DNA from: Oxyruncus cristatus
Lineage: Eukaryota; Chordata; Aves; Passeriformes; Cotingidae
Direction: 5' to 3'
Length of the DNA: 64,000 bases
Assembly: GCA_013399855.1 (NCBI GenBank)
Contig: VXAY01002371.1
Coordinates: 1,463,111 to 1,527,110, forward strand
Part shown: positions 1-12,567 of the stretch, piece by piece
Numbering within the stretch: position 1 is the first letter of the stretch
Layout: each line of letters opens with the position of its first letter
Notes under the pieces: model-generated
Seen by the model: only the letters and a program-made list of their open reading frames with translations
Database searches by the model: none
What the model was told of the DNA's origin: nothing
Made by a program: the position numbers and the translations under genes

Positions 1-3000
1 GAGCCCTCCAGTAACTGCTGTGGGGGAAACAGAACAGCTCCTACTCTGGTTTGTCTCACCTCCAAAGATTTTCGGGATTCCTGTTAAATGCAGTAAGGGC
101 AATATAGGTGAGAATCAACATTGAGGTGAGGTTATAGCTCAGGAAAGTGAGAATCTTCAAAAAGTTTTTGTGATGGACATACAGCTCATGCAGCACAGAT
201 AGAACCAGTCAGATGCAATAAGGAGTTTTTGGAATTTGAATAGCTGTAGTGGAAGGAATACTTGGAGGACTTTGAGCAGTTTTGGTGCTCAGCCATGGGC
301 TAGTCCCAGTGCAGTGATCCCTCTGTGGTTCATTGTGTCTTGGCCAAGGTTGTGGAGAAGTAATGAATCTTGCAAGGTCAGATTTTTTTCTTGTATCCAC
401 TCCCATTACCTGCTTTTCACTGGGGCTGTGATGTTGACAGTTCACATAGGATGTTGAGATAAAAGGACAATTAAGCTGCCAATCTGAGCTGGGAGGGTAG
501 ATGATAAATATGTGCTACAATCAGATCACTACTGACACTTTAGCCTGTCCTGACAGAGAAGTGATTGAGTAAGACTGACCCCCAAGTGTCAGGAGGTAGC
601 CAGCTGCCTACTGCTCCCAGCTTTATTCTCTACTGTGGCCCCAAAGACGGGCTCGTGGGCTGGTGTTAATATGTGCAAACTTTCTGTCACCTACTCACAG
701 AATGAAAAATTAATATGCTTATGCACTCACTAAATTATGCTGTACACTAATTCCTGAAGAAAATTTTGATAAGAGTACTTTGAGAAAGGCTTTTTAATAT
801 CCTTTCCAAGTGACTGAAGGAATTCCAATTAGACCTTACATGTCATTTTCATTTCCCTTGTCATTGCTGTCTAATTCTGAAAAATGCTTCCATCCCTACT
901 GCTTTCATGTATCATCTGCTCTTCTTTTTTGTCCACCCAGCCATAATCCTGGTGGGTGACATGACAGCTATTTCCAAGGCAAGAGCATTAGGAATTCTAA
1001 TAATATCTTTCACTGAAGTAGCACTTTTATCCCTGATGGAGCTGTGCAAAATGAATGTTTATATACATCATTTCACCACTTCATATGGTTTTTCTAATCT
1101 CACACTGTGCAGCTCCTGGTTACCACATTTCACGTAACTTGGTGGAAAAAAACCCACAACACTCCTTTTTTCCTTTGTGGTTTTGATCTAAAAAAAAGAA
1201 ATCTCTTTGGCTTGGAAGTAGGATTTATTTAGGTTTTGGATTGGAAACAAAACTATTGAGCATATGAAAATGTTAAGAAAATGTCCCTATGTGCTAAAAT
1301 AAGTTTATTTTGGTTTGTGTGACAAAAAGTAAAACGCTATCCAACTCTTCTGAGTTTTAGCCAGACAGCTTTGCATTTCATTATTTCTATCCCATGCATC
1401 TTTACTCTGAAAAGATAGAAAATACATTTTTGTGCTGAAGATTTCATATTAAATAGTTGTTTTATCTGCCGTTTAAACACAACTACTTTTTTCAAGGGGT
1501 GTGGCCAGCTCTGTGCTGCAACATGTCAGTAGTTTATGGGATACTGTGAAGGGAGCACAATGCCCAAGAATTAGGACAGCAAGGATTTGTGTAGGCTGAA
1601 TGTTAATGACTCAAACTGCAGTTTTTCCAAGGCACTAGGATTAACTTCTCTCATCGTGGAGAACAATGAACAAGAGTCTTCCTGGCCAAGTGTCATGGCT
1701 TTAGTTCAGCACAGATGTGGAGGGAAGGTTGCTGCCGAACTCTAGCACTGGATTTTCTTTGGTTTTGGTTTTTTTACAGTACTTGAGATTTCTTTGTGTT
1801 TGCTAATTAAAAACTGTGAAATGAAACAATGATGAAAACATATCTGATTACTTCTTTGGCTGTTGGCTTAGGGCAAAAATTGTATTTCCTAGACTTCTAT
1901 AATAGCTCTGCTCAGCACCTAGATATGTGTTGTTTAAATTGGATAAGTACTGCTGCAGCCTCCTCTCGAGACTAGGATTCATTTGTTGAAACTCTTCTCT
2001 GCTCCATTTATTCTTGTACAATGCTGGGCCCACCCTTGGCTGGAATCTTATTTAAGTAATGTTGATCAGGAAAAATTACACAGAAGGCAAAAGACTGACA
2101 CCGCAAAATTGTGCCAAAGAGGACTAAGTAATGCACAAGGACTAAGAGACTCCTTGTGCATTACTTCATTAATTGTAATATAATTCGACTTGGTAAAATG
2201 TGCAGTGAGTCATTGCCTTACAGCCCCATCAGCTTTCCAGAGGTGGCTATGCAATTTGTATTTTGTCCCTGGACAACCTGTGAGCTCAGTCATGTCCAAA
2301 TCAGAAGTACTTACATATTTAGTCCATATTTAAGTTCTTTTTTATTAATCCACATTTAAGTATGGTTTGCCCTTTGTAGCATTACATCACTTAAAGGAAA
2401 ACTGCTACTTTTAGTTGTCCTATATTTTGTAATGTGTAGCCCTGAGTATCCCATAAAGGGGCTGTTTCACAAGTAGTAAGTACATGTTTCTTTATTAAGA
2501 CATACACAAAAGACATCAATGAATGATGCCTTAAACCACTGAAATGTGATGTGAATACTCCATGAAATTCTGGGAGAAATCACAGCACGAACCTGTCTGC
2601 TGCTCTGGCCTTGGAACCAGACTCCAAAGAAAAACACGTGTGCAATGGTTTAAAAGAAAATGAATTGCACAGTATGTGAGGGCATGGCACAATGTACTGT
2701 GGCACTAGACAATCTCCTTGGTCACGCAGAAGAACATTTTTGTATGGGGAACAATGTTGCATTTTCAAATTTGTATTGTATTTGAAAGGGACATGCAGAA
2801 AGTGTAGCTGTGTAAAAAACCAAAACAAATTTGATTACTTGTTCTACAGCAAGACTGCCTTCCTTTGATGTTTTTGTGTAGGTATTGAATGCCCCCAAAA
2901 GCAGAGAAGTTATCATAAAAAGCCCTCAATCAGTATACTGAGAGTTAGAACACTTAATTATGAGGTTAGAAGTAGTTATTTCTGATAGTCTGTTTGAGAT

Positions 3001-3783
3001 CCCTTATTTTGTGCTGAAAACAACATACAATGCAAAAGTACTACAAACCTCAAAAAAAGCAACAAACTTCATAGCAAAGAACTTGTGGCTAATAACAAAA
3101 TGTGTAGCAGATAACATCCCTGATCTTAGGAGTACAAAACCTTCTGGAAAGGGGTAATCAGAACTGATTTACATCAGAGTGATATAAAAGACCTTTCTAG
3201 ATTTCACCTAGATTTTGGGGATTTTTTCCCACTCTTTACTGCCCTGCTTAGAACAGCTGATTCTGCTATAAGATGTGCACCATGGGCAGCCCAAAAGAGA
3301 GTGTAAAGCCCAGAACCTCTGGCTGCTTTTTCACTGCTCCTTCAATTTTCGCTGCTATTGTAGAACCTTTTTTATTTTTTTTTTTTAGCAGTCATGTCTA
3401 GAATCAAATTGATTAAATTGAGTATCTCTGCTCTGGAAAAAGTGTCTTTAAACCTTCCTCATTCTTCCTTACTGCCCTCAGAGGAAGTACCACCTATTAT
3501 CTACTGTAACTAGCTGTTCCAAAGCGTCTCTTTTTTTCCAGTTTGGGATCCTTTCCCTGCTGTTCCAGGTCAAATCTCACATTCCTAAGCAGCTCACTTC
3601 AGTTGCCTAAACAACAGCCATCTAGTGCTGTTTGAGTGCCTTAGGGATTCTGACAGATCTTGCAGCATCAGCAGATGTGACACAGAGCCCATGCGTAGCC
3701 CATACTCTACAGAGGAGCAGGTAGAGCAGGGTGAGATAAACTCAGGTATCTCAGGGGGACTGAGGTCCCATCTTCTGTACTGT
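1..3783. other. Intergenic, no gene recognised
   Basis: A+T-rich unique-looking DNA. Apart from the hairpin at 2126-2166 I see no repeat family or exon. A 61-codon minus-strand frame at 1848-2033 has a protein-like composition but no recognisable match and no supporting splice context. Confidence 0.6.
2126..2166. repeat. Perfect 16 bp inverted repeat with 9-base loop
   Basis: AAGTAATGCACAAGGA is followed after 'ctaagagac' by its exact reverse complement TCCTTGTGCATTACTT. There is no recognised gene or mobile element around it. Confidence 0.97.
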
Positions 3784-3972
3784 AAGGATGGTGAGGAACC
3801 AGAGGTTGGCCAGAGAAGCCATGGATGCCCTATCCCTGGAAGTGTTTAAGGCCGGGTTTGATGGGGTTCTGAGCAACCTGGTTTAGTGGTGTCCCTGCCC
3901 ATGGTGGAAGGGTTGGAACTACATGATCTTTAAGGTTTCTTCCAACCCAAACCATTCTATAATTCTATGATC
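3784..3972 (+). mobile_element. CR1 LINE, 5'-truncated 3' end
   Basis: The segment matches the last ~190 bases of avian CR1 as I remember it: the stretch encoding the end of ORF2 ('GCCATGGATGCC'), a 3' UTR with 'ttggaactacatgatcttta' followed by 'cttccaacccaaaccattct', and the terminal 8-base-type repeats (attctataattctatg). Orientation is + and divergence looks moderate. CR1 copies are typically 5'-truncated like this. Confidence 0.88.
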
Positions 3973-4389
3973 TTTAGAGAGGAGAATTGGACACAGGCTT
4001 TCCTGGTGGTATCCAACTGTGCCAGCATCAAAATGAGGACCAGAGGGATGGATAAATCTCGGACTTCTACCAGAATGCTCACCCTGCAATTCCCATAGAC
4101 AAAGAGCCTTCACAGAGGAGGTGATGGGGCAGAAAGGTAGGATTAAAATGTTTTAGGAAATTAAGACACTTCTGGGACACGATGGACCTGTGCAGGCTGT
4201 CAGGCTATGCCATGGTTAAAATAAAGCCAGGCTATGTACCTCTGAAAAGGCTGGGAGGGAAATAAACAGATTGGAATGCACAAGGGAATGAGGCTGCCTG
4301 TGGTCCTCCCTTGCCCAGCAATGCTCAGTGATGGAGCTAGGGAAAAATATACCCACACTTTTACAGCAGTGCTTGGTGCTTAAAAAACA

Positions 4390-7190
4390 GAATGGGAGAA
4401 TGAACATTCCTGGGCTCAGTGGCAACCCTGACAGAGCAGTCATCTCAGGGACATGGTTGGAGGAGGAGTATGATCAGTGGGATGTGCTGTTGCAAGGCTA
4501 CCATTCTTGTATGAAAAGAAAGGACATATTGGTGGGGGAGTGACAATGTATTTGAAGGATAATATGAAGTGTAATGACATAAAAATGTTCCAAGGAAAAG
4601 AGATGTGCAGTGGAATCCCTAGTAATAAAGTGCCATGGTAGGATTGTACTGACAAGCCCCTGCTCAGACAGGGACTGATCATCATAACAAGACAGGGAAA
4701 TGTTACATGAGATGAGAGGAGCTGTGGTTGCAAAACAGTCAGCAAAGTGGGTAGTTGTGGTGTCCCTCTACAGACTGGATTGATGCCTTGTGGGGGCAAA
4801 ATTTTGATGTGCAGTATTGTCTGCTGTGTAGAATAACCTGCAGGAGAAGATGCTGATCTGTATCTGGTCACAAGTGGTGCATGAGACCTGCTTCAGGAGG
4901 CAACTGTCTCAAGTGTAATTACATTTCAGCAAAAGCAAGCCAAATGAATTCAGAACATGAATATTCTATTTTGAGACAGAGTGCTCTGTGAAAATCAGGC
5001 AATTTGTCAAAAAAGAAAATAACCTTGAAAACAGTAGTCTAGGAAGTGAGAAAACTGGAGGCTTCTAAAAATTACAATATTAGAAGTTTAGGTAAATTTT
5101 GCATTGCAATTAAAAAGAAAACATAAATGCAGTAAAATCCCTTCAAGGCTTAATACAGAAGTTAAGGCTATCACAAGGAAAGGATTTATATTAAAAAAAT
5201 GGGAAAATTGCCCAAATTAAGAGAGTCCATAAATTATGACATGTAAATAGGCAATTAGGAGGACTAAAAAAAACCCCTACAAGTGAAGGAGAGCCTTGCT
5301 AAGGATGCTTGAGTTGCTTGTGAGAAGTTCTTCAAATGCATCAGAAGTGGGAAGCCAGACTTGCAATCAGTGAGACCACTGGCTGGCCAAAGGTAAAAGA
5401 TGCTCTCAGCACAACTGTGCACTCAGTGCGTCACATCCGAGAAGCTCACTGTATTTGTGTGTGTCTTTGCTGCTAGAGAGATTCCTGCACCCAACAATTT
5501 TTTTCACAACAACAAGGTCACAGGACTCAGATCATGTTTGGCTAAGCAGGTAAGTTAGTAAGTCCCTGGGATTAGATGGCATCTAGCCTGGACTTCCAAA
5601 GGTGCTCCAAGGTGAAGTTACTGAACTTCTACCTGTGCAACATGTTGTTACAAGTACCCACTGTGGCAGCAGACTGGTGGTTCATTCCTACCTATGATGT
5701 GAGGCTGGAGAGGATCAAGGGGTCTACAGTGAGTCTGGTTTCCACTCTTGGCCAGCTAGTGTTGGAAAAAAGAAGACTGCTGAAAGTGTGGATGAACAGA
5801 GCTGGCTTGGAAAGCCTCCATCACTGCAGTGAGGATAGTAGGAAGAGTTGAAAAGTTTATGAGAGCAAGTAATATGATGGTGATCATGAAATGACACAGT
5901 CTATGGTCCTTTGGATGAGAATAAGAGGACTGCCAGGGTCCTGGACAACTAGAAAATGACAACATATATTAAAAACTATAAAAGGGGAAGCAGATTAATT
6001 ATTTTTAACCAATCAGTTCCGTTCTCTGATAAAGTCTGAAACAAATAGTTATGTGATATTTTGTATGCACCCTTGAGACTGCAAAGTAAATTCTATCCGT
6101 AATGAATTTATCACGATCAAAGTGTTAAGCCAGTCTAAATGTTTTTGTACAAAATTGTGACCCATTGACAAGTAAGAAAGAATCAGCAGAATGGACTCTA
6201 TTTCACATGTATATATAAGTAAGCATCAGAAAAATAGTGAAAATGAAATTTTTGAGGTATAGGATCAGTACTTATTGAGTACCCATTTTCTCAGGTGGTG
6301 TCAAAGGTTTGTAATCAAAGTGATAGGATGGATCAGCTGGGGATTTGGGTAGTATATACTGGGGTTTCTTCCTTTTAGGATCCCAAAGCATTTTGATAAC
6401 TTGGAGGAACTGCTGGGAAATAGTTCAATAGGAACAAGTTCAAGGTACTACTCATAGGTAGTTAATAAATGGAAGCAGTCAATATTTGCCCTGAGACAGT
6501 CAGCCAGCATGTGTACTAGTTGATGTGGGGATGAGAAGGGAGGTGAGTGCCAAGGTAGCAGCCTGCCACAAGAGGATCTGGGGCTTACAGAGAAGCACAG
6601 GCTGAACAGGATCAGCAGCTCCATGTGAAGGCCAGTGCTGCAGCTGGTGGGGGAAGGAAGGTGAAACACCAGGAATCAACCAGATACCTGCTGCTTTTTC
6701 TGAATAGGCCAAGGCAGGAGCTTTGCACCTCATTTTGGGTGGTAAGCTTGAGGAGAAATGACTGCCTGGAAGGCTGAATGTGTAGAAACTGTGAGAATGA
6801 TTAGAGGGCTAGCAAACATCACCCACTGGGATGGAAGAATGAGATCAGGTAATCTGAAGCAAGGGGATGGAGGGGAACAAGGAAGAGGTCTCTGAATAAA
6901 TGAAAGGCTCTTGCAAGGAGGAGGCGGAAAATAAAATATTTCCATAGTTATGGTAGCTAGGGCAAGCAGTAGTGTTGACTCTACTGGGAGTGAAGCAGAA
7001 ATAATCCAAATAAGACATTAGGAAAATCTTTCTAAAATTAATATAGCAAAAGACTGAAATAGATTCCAGATCGATGGCAATGTTGGTGATGGTTCATCAC
7101 TACAAGAGTTTAGGAAAGGTTAGCCAAATCTGTCCTGGAAAAGATAAAGGGACAAGGTGTATTCTGCTGTGGGACAGAATTGTTCTGAGA
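4390..7190 (+). mobile_element. Old, decayed CR1-like LINE spanning endonuclease to 3' UTR
   Basis: Several blocks, in the correct order, resemble amniote CR1 ORF2. At 4430-4540 a reading frame gives VISGTWLEEEYDQWD, like the endonuclease ITETWW block. At 5080-5260 there is a lysine-rich linker type. At 5555-5790 'ccctgggattagatggcat' and the following bases match the reverse-transcriptase start (PGxDGIHP, then the xGxYRPVSLTS block). At 6245-6480 lies the region after the FADD motif. At 6780-6930 and 7010-7165 are the C-terminal and 3' UTR blocks. All frames are broken. 5830-6240 does not align to what I remember and may be an insertion or simply too decayed. Confidence 0.6.
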
Positions 7191-9963
7191 CTCCATTTTT
7201 CCCCCATCTTATGTTGTTCTGACTTAGTATTTTTAAATTGAAAACCTTTTCTGTACTGCATTCCTTTCTTCTTTGCTCTATTTTGTGTTCTCTTTGATGT
7301 GATGCGTTCTTCGAATAACGTTGCTGATACTTTTCTGCTCATCTGCTTTACCCAACTCAAAATCTTAGAAATTGTTTGCATGACCCTTTTATTCCTAGGC
7401 TGCAAAAATTATCTGATACCTAATGCAATAGTCACTGAGGAGCACAGTTGCTTCGATGAGAAGTTCGGCAAATAGTTAAGGAATTAGAAATACATTTTGG
7501 TGTTTGTTTTCTGAGTATACCTTGGCTTTTTTACAATTCTGCTCTCTAAGTATTTTATTCTTCATCTCTTCTATCTACAGCTGTTGTATCCTGTTCTCCA
7601 AAGCTGGTGAGTTTATTAGCAAGGCATTTCTTGTTCCTTGTACTTGCACAGTCCTGTTACCTCTCTGTAAGTATACTGCTTCCCTCAGTGTTGCTTGGGC
7701 TAAATAATGGTGGAACCTCATATAATTACTCAATGGAGTTGGAGAGAGTTTTATGTGGTTGGTAACTGGGACTAACTTAGGTGTTTTGTTGTATTTCTGT
7801 CTGAGCAGAACAAGTTAGATGGATAAAAAGCTGCTGTCTGGTCTCCTGTGTGTATTGTTTTACTCCCATGAAAATATTTTCCCTTCATTAACAAGCATGT
7901 GCCCACCCACTCTTTCTGTCCCTCATATTAGGAGCAGACAGAGCAGTGAGACAAGTTTCTGTCTTCTGTGGGGAATTACTGAACTTTCCACAAGGCTTCA
8001 TGTTGTGAGTGTGGTGAAGCATCTCTTTCTGTCACCATGACCTGGAAGTTTTGCCTGGAAAAATTGCTTCCAAATCTGTTCAGCTGTTTGGTTCTGCTTC
8101 TGGAAAAAACTTTTCAGTTGTGAGACACAAGGAACATGTATGAGAGACACCTGTCTTAAGAAGACTATCAAAAAGCTATAGGAGGGTATCTCACCACTCA
8201 AATGGGCTGTTTCAATTAAAGTATGAAATATGAATGGGACTTCCCATGAGCAGAACGCACAGGCAGTCTGTACCCTGCAGCAGGCAGCAAAACCACATCC
8301 GTGCCTCAGGCACCCCAGCTACATGCCTGGATGGATTGGGCAGTGTTGCAGAGTGTTGGCACCAGTGGTCACCTCAGCAGCCCTGGGAATGAATGGCTGC
8401 AGGTGAACCTCTGTGCTGATGAAAGATATAGAAGACAAAATAAGTTTACTGAAGGGCAGATGAAAAGATTTTAGTCCTAAAATATTTGCTTTTCCCTTCT
8501 CTCAGGGTTTCTCACCGCTGGAAATTAATGGAATACCCCTGTCATATTTGGATTGTTCGCAAGAGCGACTGAGTGTCGCCTTCTCTGCAGTATCCATCAC
8601 AGGGGCAGCAGCTCAGTAAGGGACAAGAAGACAGCTGTGCATAGAATAGCCAGAATAGCAGTTTTTAAACTGCTGAAGGCCATGAAAAATCTTGTCTCTG
8701 TCCTGAATGTTAAAATCGCCAGAAAGATGCCTGGTCACTGGTAAATCCCTCTGGAGCTGTTGCAGGCAGTCTTTGCCCTTGGGTTTGGAGTGGCTGGTCA
8801 GACTGGCCACTGTTTTCCTGGTAAAGCAGCTTTTCATGAAGGTGCACATGGGCTGGAAAGGGGTTTTATTCTCTGCTCGGTCCATTTGTTGTGTAGCTAC
8901 ACAGAAGCCAAACCAACAAAAGATTCAGTAGTGTAACTGAATGGAGAACGGACTCTGACGTGGATGTATGGTTGCATCTGTTTAGTCTTCACGCTGCAGT
9001 GGCAGTGTTCATTGGGGAGTATGACCTGCTCAGCAGATGTCATTGTCTTGGAGTAAGCGTTAACACTGATGCCTTGCTTATCGCTAGTTCTGATCGATGG
9101 TGACAGTAATAAAGTGTAATAAAGTAATAAAGAGGAATCAGTGTTTATCTGTTAAGGTTCCTCTGTAGAGCAAAGTATGACAGACAGATAATAGGCCTTG
9201 ATGGATAGTCACCTTTAGTTTCCTTAATAATTGCAAATCAATTGTGTTCCTTATCCAAAGGCAAACTAAGCAGATAGCTACCAAAGGAAAGGACTCCTAT
9301 CCTTGCACCCTGAAGTGTGCAGAAAACAGCTTGTGAAGAGAACACAAGCACCCAGGTTGCTCCTGGAGGGAACAGGGAACCATGGTGTGGGGCCAGGATG
9401 GAGTGAGCATGTTGATTGCACCATCAAGATGGGAGCACAGAGGCCAAATTGGTAAGATCTCTTGTGGAGAGAGGGTGATTTCTGAGCACCTCTTTTCCAT
9501 GAGTCAGCTCTTCTGACTTCTTCTGTCTTGGGAGTGGGGGGAGGGAGGATGGCAGTCAAAGGCAGCAGAAATTAAATTATAGCAATGGGATAGCAGAATA
9601 GCATTTGACATGAGTTCTGAGGCTGAGATTCTTATAGAGATCACAGCTGGCATCAAAACGTCTGAGCTTGGGGAAATGAAAATTATTCGTGTTGCTTAGT
9701 TCTTTGTGACAGGGAGTTTACTTCCTTACGTTCTAAAAATAGGCAAGACCTCCCCCCTCTTTGAACAGCATAATTTTAACATATTTCCCTTCACATAGCC
9801 CTATTTCTCAGGCCTTCTTCTATAGATGCCATTTTAACTTTATCATACAAGAGACATGTCAAGGCATTTTCCCTGTAACACTCATTATTAAATATGATTT
9901 AAATTGACTCGAGAAACCATTCTGTGAGCTCTTTAGCACTGAAGCCTCCTGTTTCTTTCTCAC

Positions 9964-9984
9964 TTTTTTTTTTTTTTTTTTTTT
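9964..9984. repeat. T21 homopolymer
   Basis: An uninterrupted run of T. There is no clear retroposed body next to it. Confidence 0.95.
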
Positions 9985-12553
9985 GAGAGGGGAAATACCC
10001 CAGGTCATTCATGTGTTATAATAAGGTGCTCATTCAATGATTTCAGACAAGCAAGTGCTTCCATTCTGGGATTTTGCTTTGATTAGCATCCATTATAATG
10101 CTTCTGTGCATGAACACATTGTATCTTTCTTTAGTCCTCAAGAATCTCATGCTGTTTAGGCAGTGCTGTAAGAAGGAAATGGACCTCTTCTTTCAGTGTG
10201 TGCATTGAACGAGATAGCAGTGTTTTAAAGCATGCCTTAGAAAAAGCAAGAAGTCGGGGGACTCTGTGAATTGCATTCATAAAACCACGGGACTAGCACT
10301 TTGTGATGCTCTCTTCTGGGTGATCCATTACGATTTCAGGCATAATCCCTCCTGCTACCGATGCCATCCTGTGTCATTTATCTAGATCTGCTCCTATGGA
10401 AGGCTTGATTCTGCCTATGTGAGCAAGGAATCAGGTGCGAGTGTTTGGATTTCAATATAAAGAGAGCAATGGGCTGATGCAGAATATGGGGCTCAGCCCA
10501 TGCTGAAAGGCAGAGCAGCAAGCCACTGCTGGGATCCAAGAGGGATGGGGAAGGGGAGCATGCGTGCGCACGTGTAGGAAACAGGGACAGCCAGTTATTT
10601 TGTAGGAGGACTGATGCATATTCAGAACTCGCTGTACACTGACCTTGAGATGCGCTGGAGAGTCTGGAGGGTTTCCCTTCAGAAGGGATAGCACAGCCGA
10701 ATAAAGGAACAGCATATGCTTCTTGTACGTATTTCATCACATTCAGACAGATGAATGGGTGAGGCATGCTCAAACCTCTGCAGCAGTTTCCGCTAGCTTA
10801 ATCCACAAGGAATTATACAGTGCTTGTATCACCTTGTTAGTGGCCTTTAGTGTCTCCTGTTTAAACTCTTGTATCTTACTTGGTTACTTTATTACTCCGT
10901 AATAAATGTGGTGCTGCATTTTCCAGCCATGTTGGAAAATGTTCAGTGCACTGTTCAGTGCATTTTTTTACATCACAAGGAACAGTGCTTTAGACTTAAA
11001 TATCTGCACTGAAATAATGCAAACTATATATTGAGTCAATGACTCCTAAGTAAATGAGGCTCCAGTTCCAACCACAGTAAGTGTGAGTTATTCAAGATTT
11101 TGATATTCAAGACCATCTGTATTCCAGGCTTCAAGCTGAACTTAGTGTAGAATATTTTTGTTAGAGAATAGTGTTATTAGATAAAGTAAATGTTAGCAAT
11201 AGGCTGTCAGCTTAATTATGGTAGCTGGCTGCTCTTAAAAAAAGTGATATTTTGTTTTGGATGGAAGTATCTGTGTGATAACCTTCTCCAACTTCTTGTA
11301 GTTCCTGAAGTCAGTGCTGCAAGGCAGGAAAATGCTTGTGGCAAAGCCCTACTCAGATGCCTTATTTATAGGTTCCTATTAGCATTTTCTTTTTTGACAC
11401 ATGACGAAACCACTGACTGAATGAGCTACACAACTACTGAGCCACAGCTCTCTGACAGGGCACTCAGAGATACTCTGCCATTCACTTGGCTCAGCTGTTT
11501 GGTTTTTGTTTCCTTTTTAACAACCAATTCATGTCAATGCCCTGTGTGTGAACATGAGGTTGAAATGGTCAGGAAGCAAGACTTGCATGAAGCTTCCTGG
11601 AGATACTTTTTGCTCAGTGTTGGTTCTTCAAAAAGACATTGATTCAAATATGAATGTGTGGCTTTTTTCATGGATTTGTGCTCTGCGATTCACTAGCTCC
11701 TCCCTTCAGTTGCAACCCAGTCAGATCCTGTCTGCTTCTGCACAGTCTCTTTCCTTGCTTGCTTCAAGGATCTGAGATGGAGATTATCTTTCTGGTAGGA
11801 ATAGGCTCTCCAGTGAAGGCCATCACCAACACTGGGTTTTTAAATTGGACTGGTAGTAGAAGCATACTGCACAACTGTCTTATATTCTAAAGCAATAATT
11901 ATAGTACTGTTCTTAAATGAACCTTGCATACAGTCACCTCTTGCATTTCATGCCTAGGGTAAAGGTAATAACAAAGAGTCACAAAACCTGACTGGAACAG
12001 GGTGCAAGACCCTGGCGAGTGGGAAAGATTCTTGGAGCCTCCTTCAGGCGAAGTTCTGCAAAGTTTGCTCAGGGAGTGACCTTGTGCTGGCTACTTGACC
12101 TGCTATGGAACTACATGACCAGGCTTTTCCCCCTGCTAAATTCTCCTGACAAACTTCTACTCAATGGCAGCTCTGCTGTCTCTCCCAAACAGTGCTGAAT
12201 GAAACCTCTCTGTCTCTGCCTCCTCTTCATTCCATTTGTCCATTTATGTGAAAACATCAGGTTCCTCTGGCATTGGATTTCTCCCTCCTTCACTAATGTT
12301 AGTTACTATGGGAACAGCAAATAGGAGAAAAACCAGTCCTTTCCCCAAATACAATATGAGAACATTTAAATGTTATGTTCATGTTAAGTGCTGAATATCT
12401 AGAGAAAGCATACTCAGATCTTAACCAATTACTTGTTTTGGCCTGAGGAGAGGCAAGAGGTCAGTGAGACTCCCAACAGGTCACTTGAATGTGGTGTCAA
12501 CTGCTCTTATGTGGAGGATGACACCAGGCCACTGTTTGGAAACATGAAATAAC

Positions 12554-12567
12554 TTTTTTTTTTTTTT
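12554..12567. repeat. T14 homopolymer
   Basis: An uninterrupted run of T. Confidence 0.9.

Noticed and set aside
4440..4871. Minus-strand open frame of 143 codons
   Set aside because: It lies antisense within the decayed CR1-like LINE.
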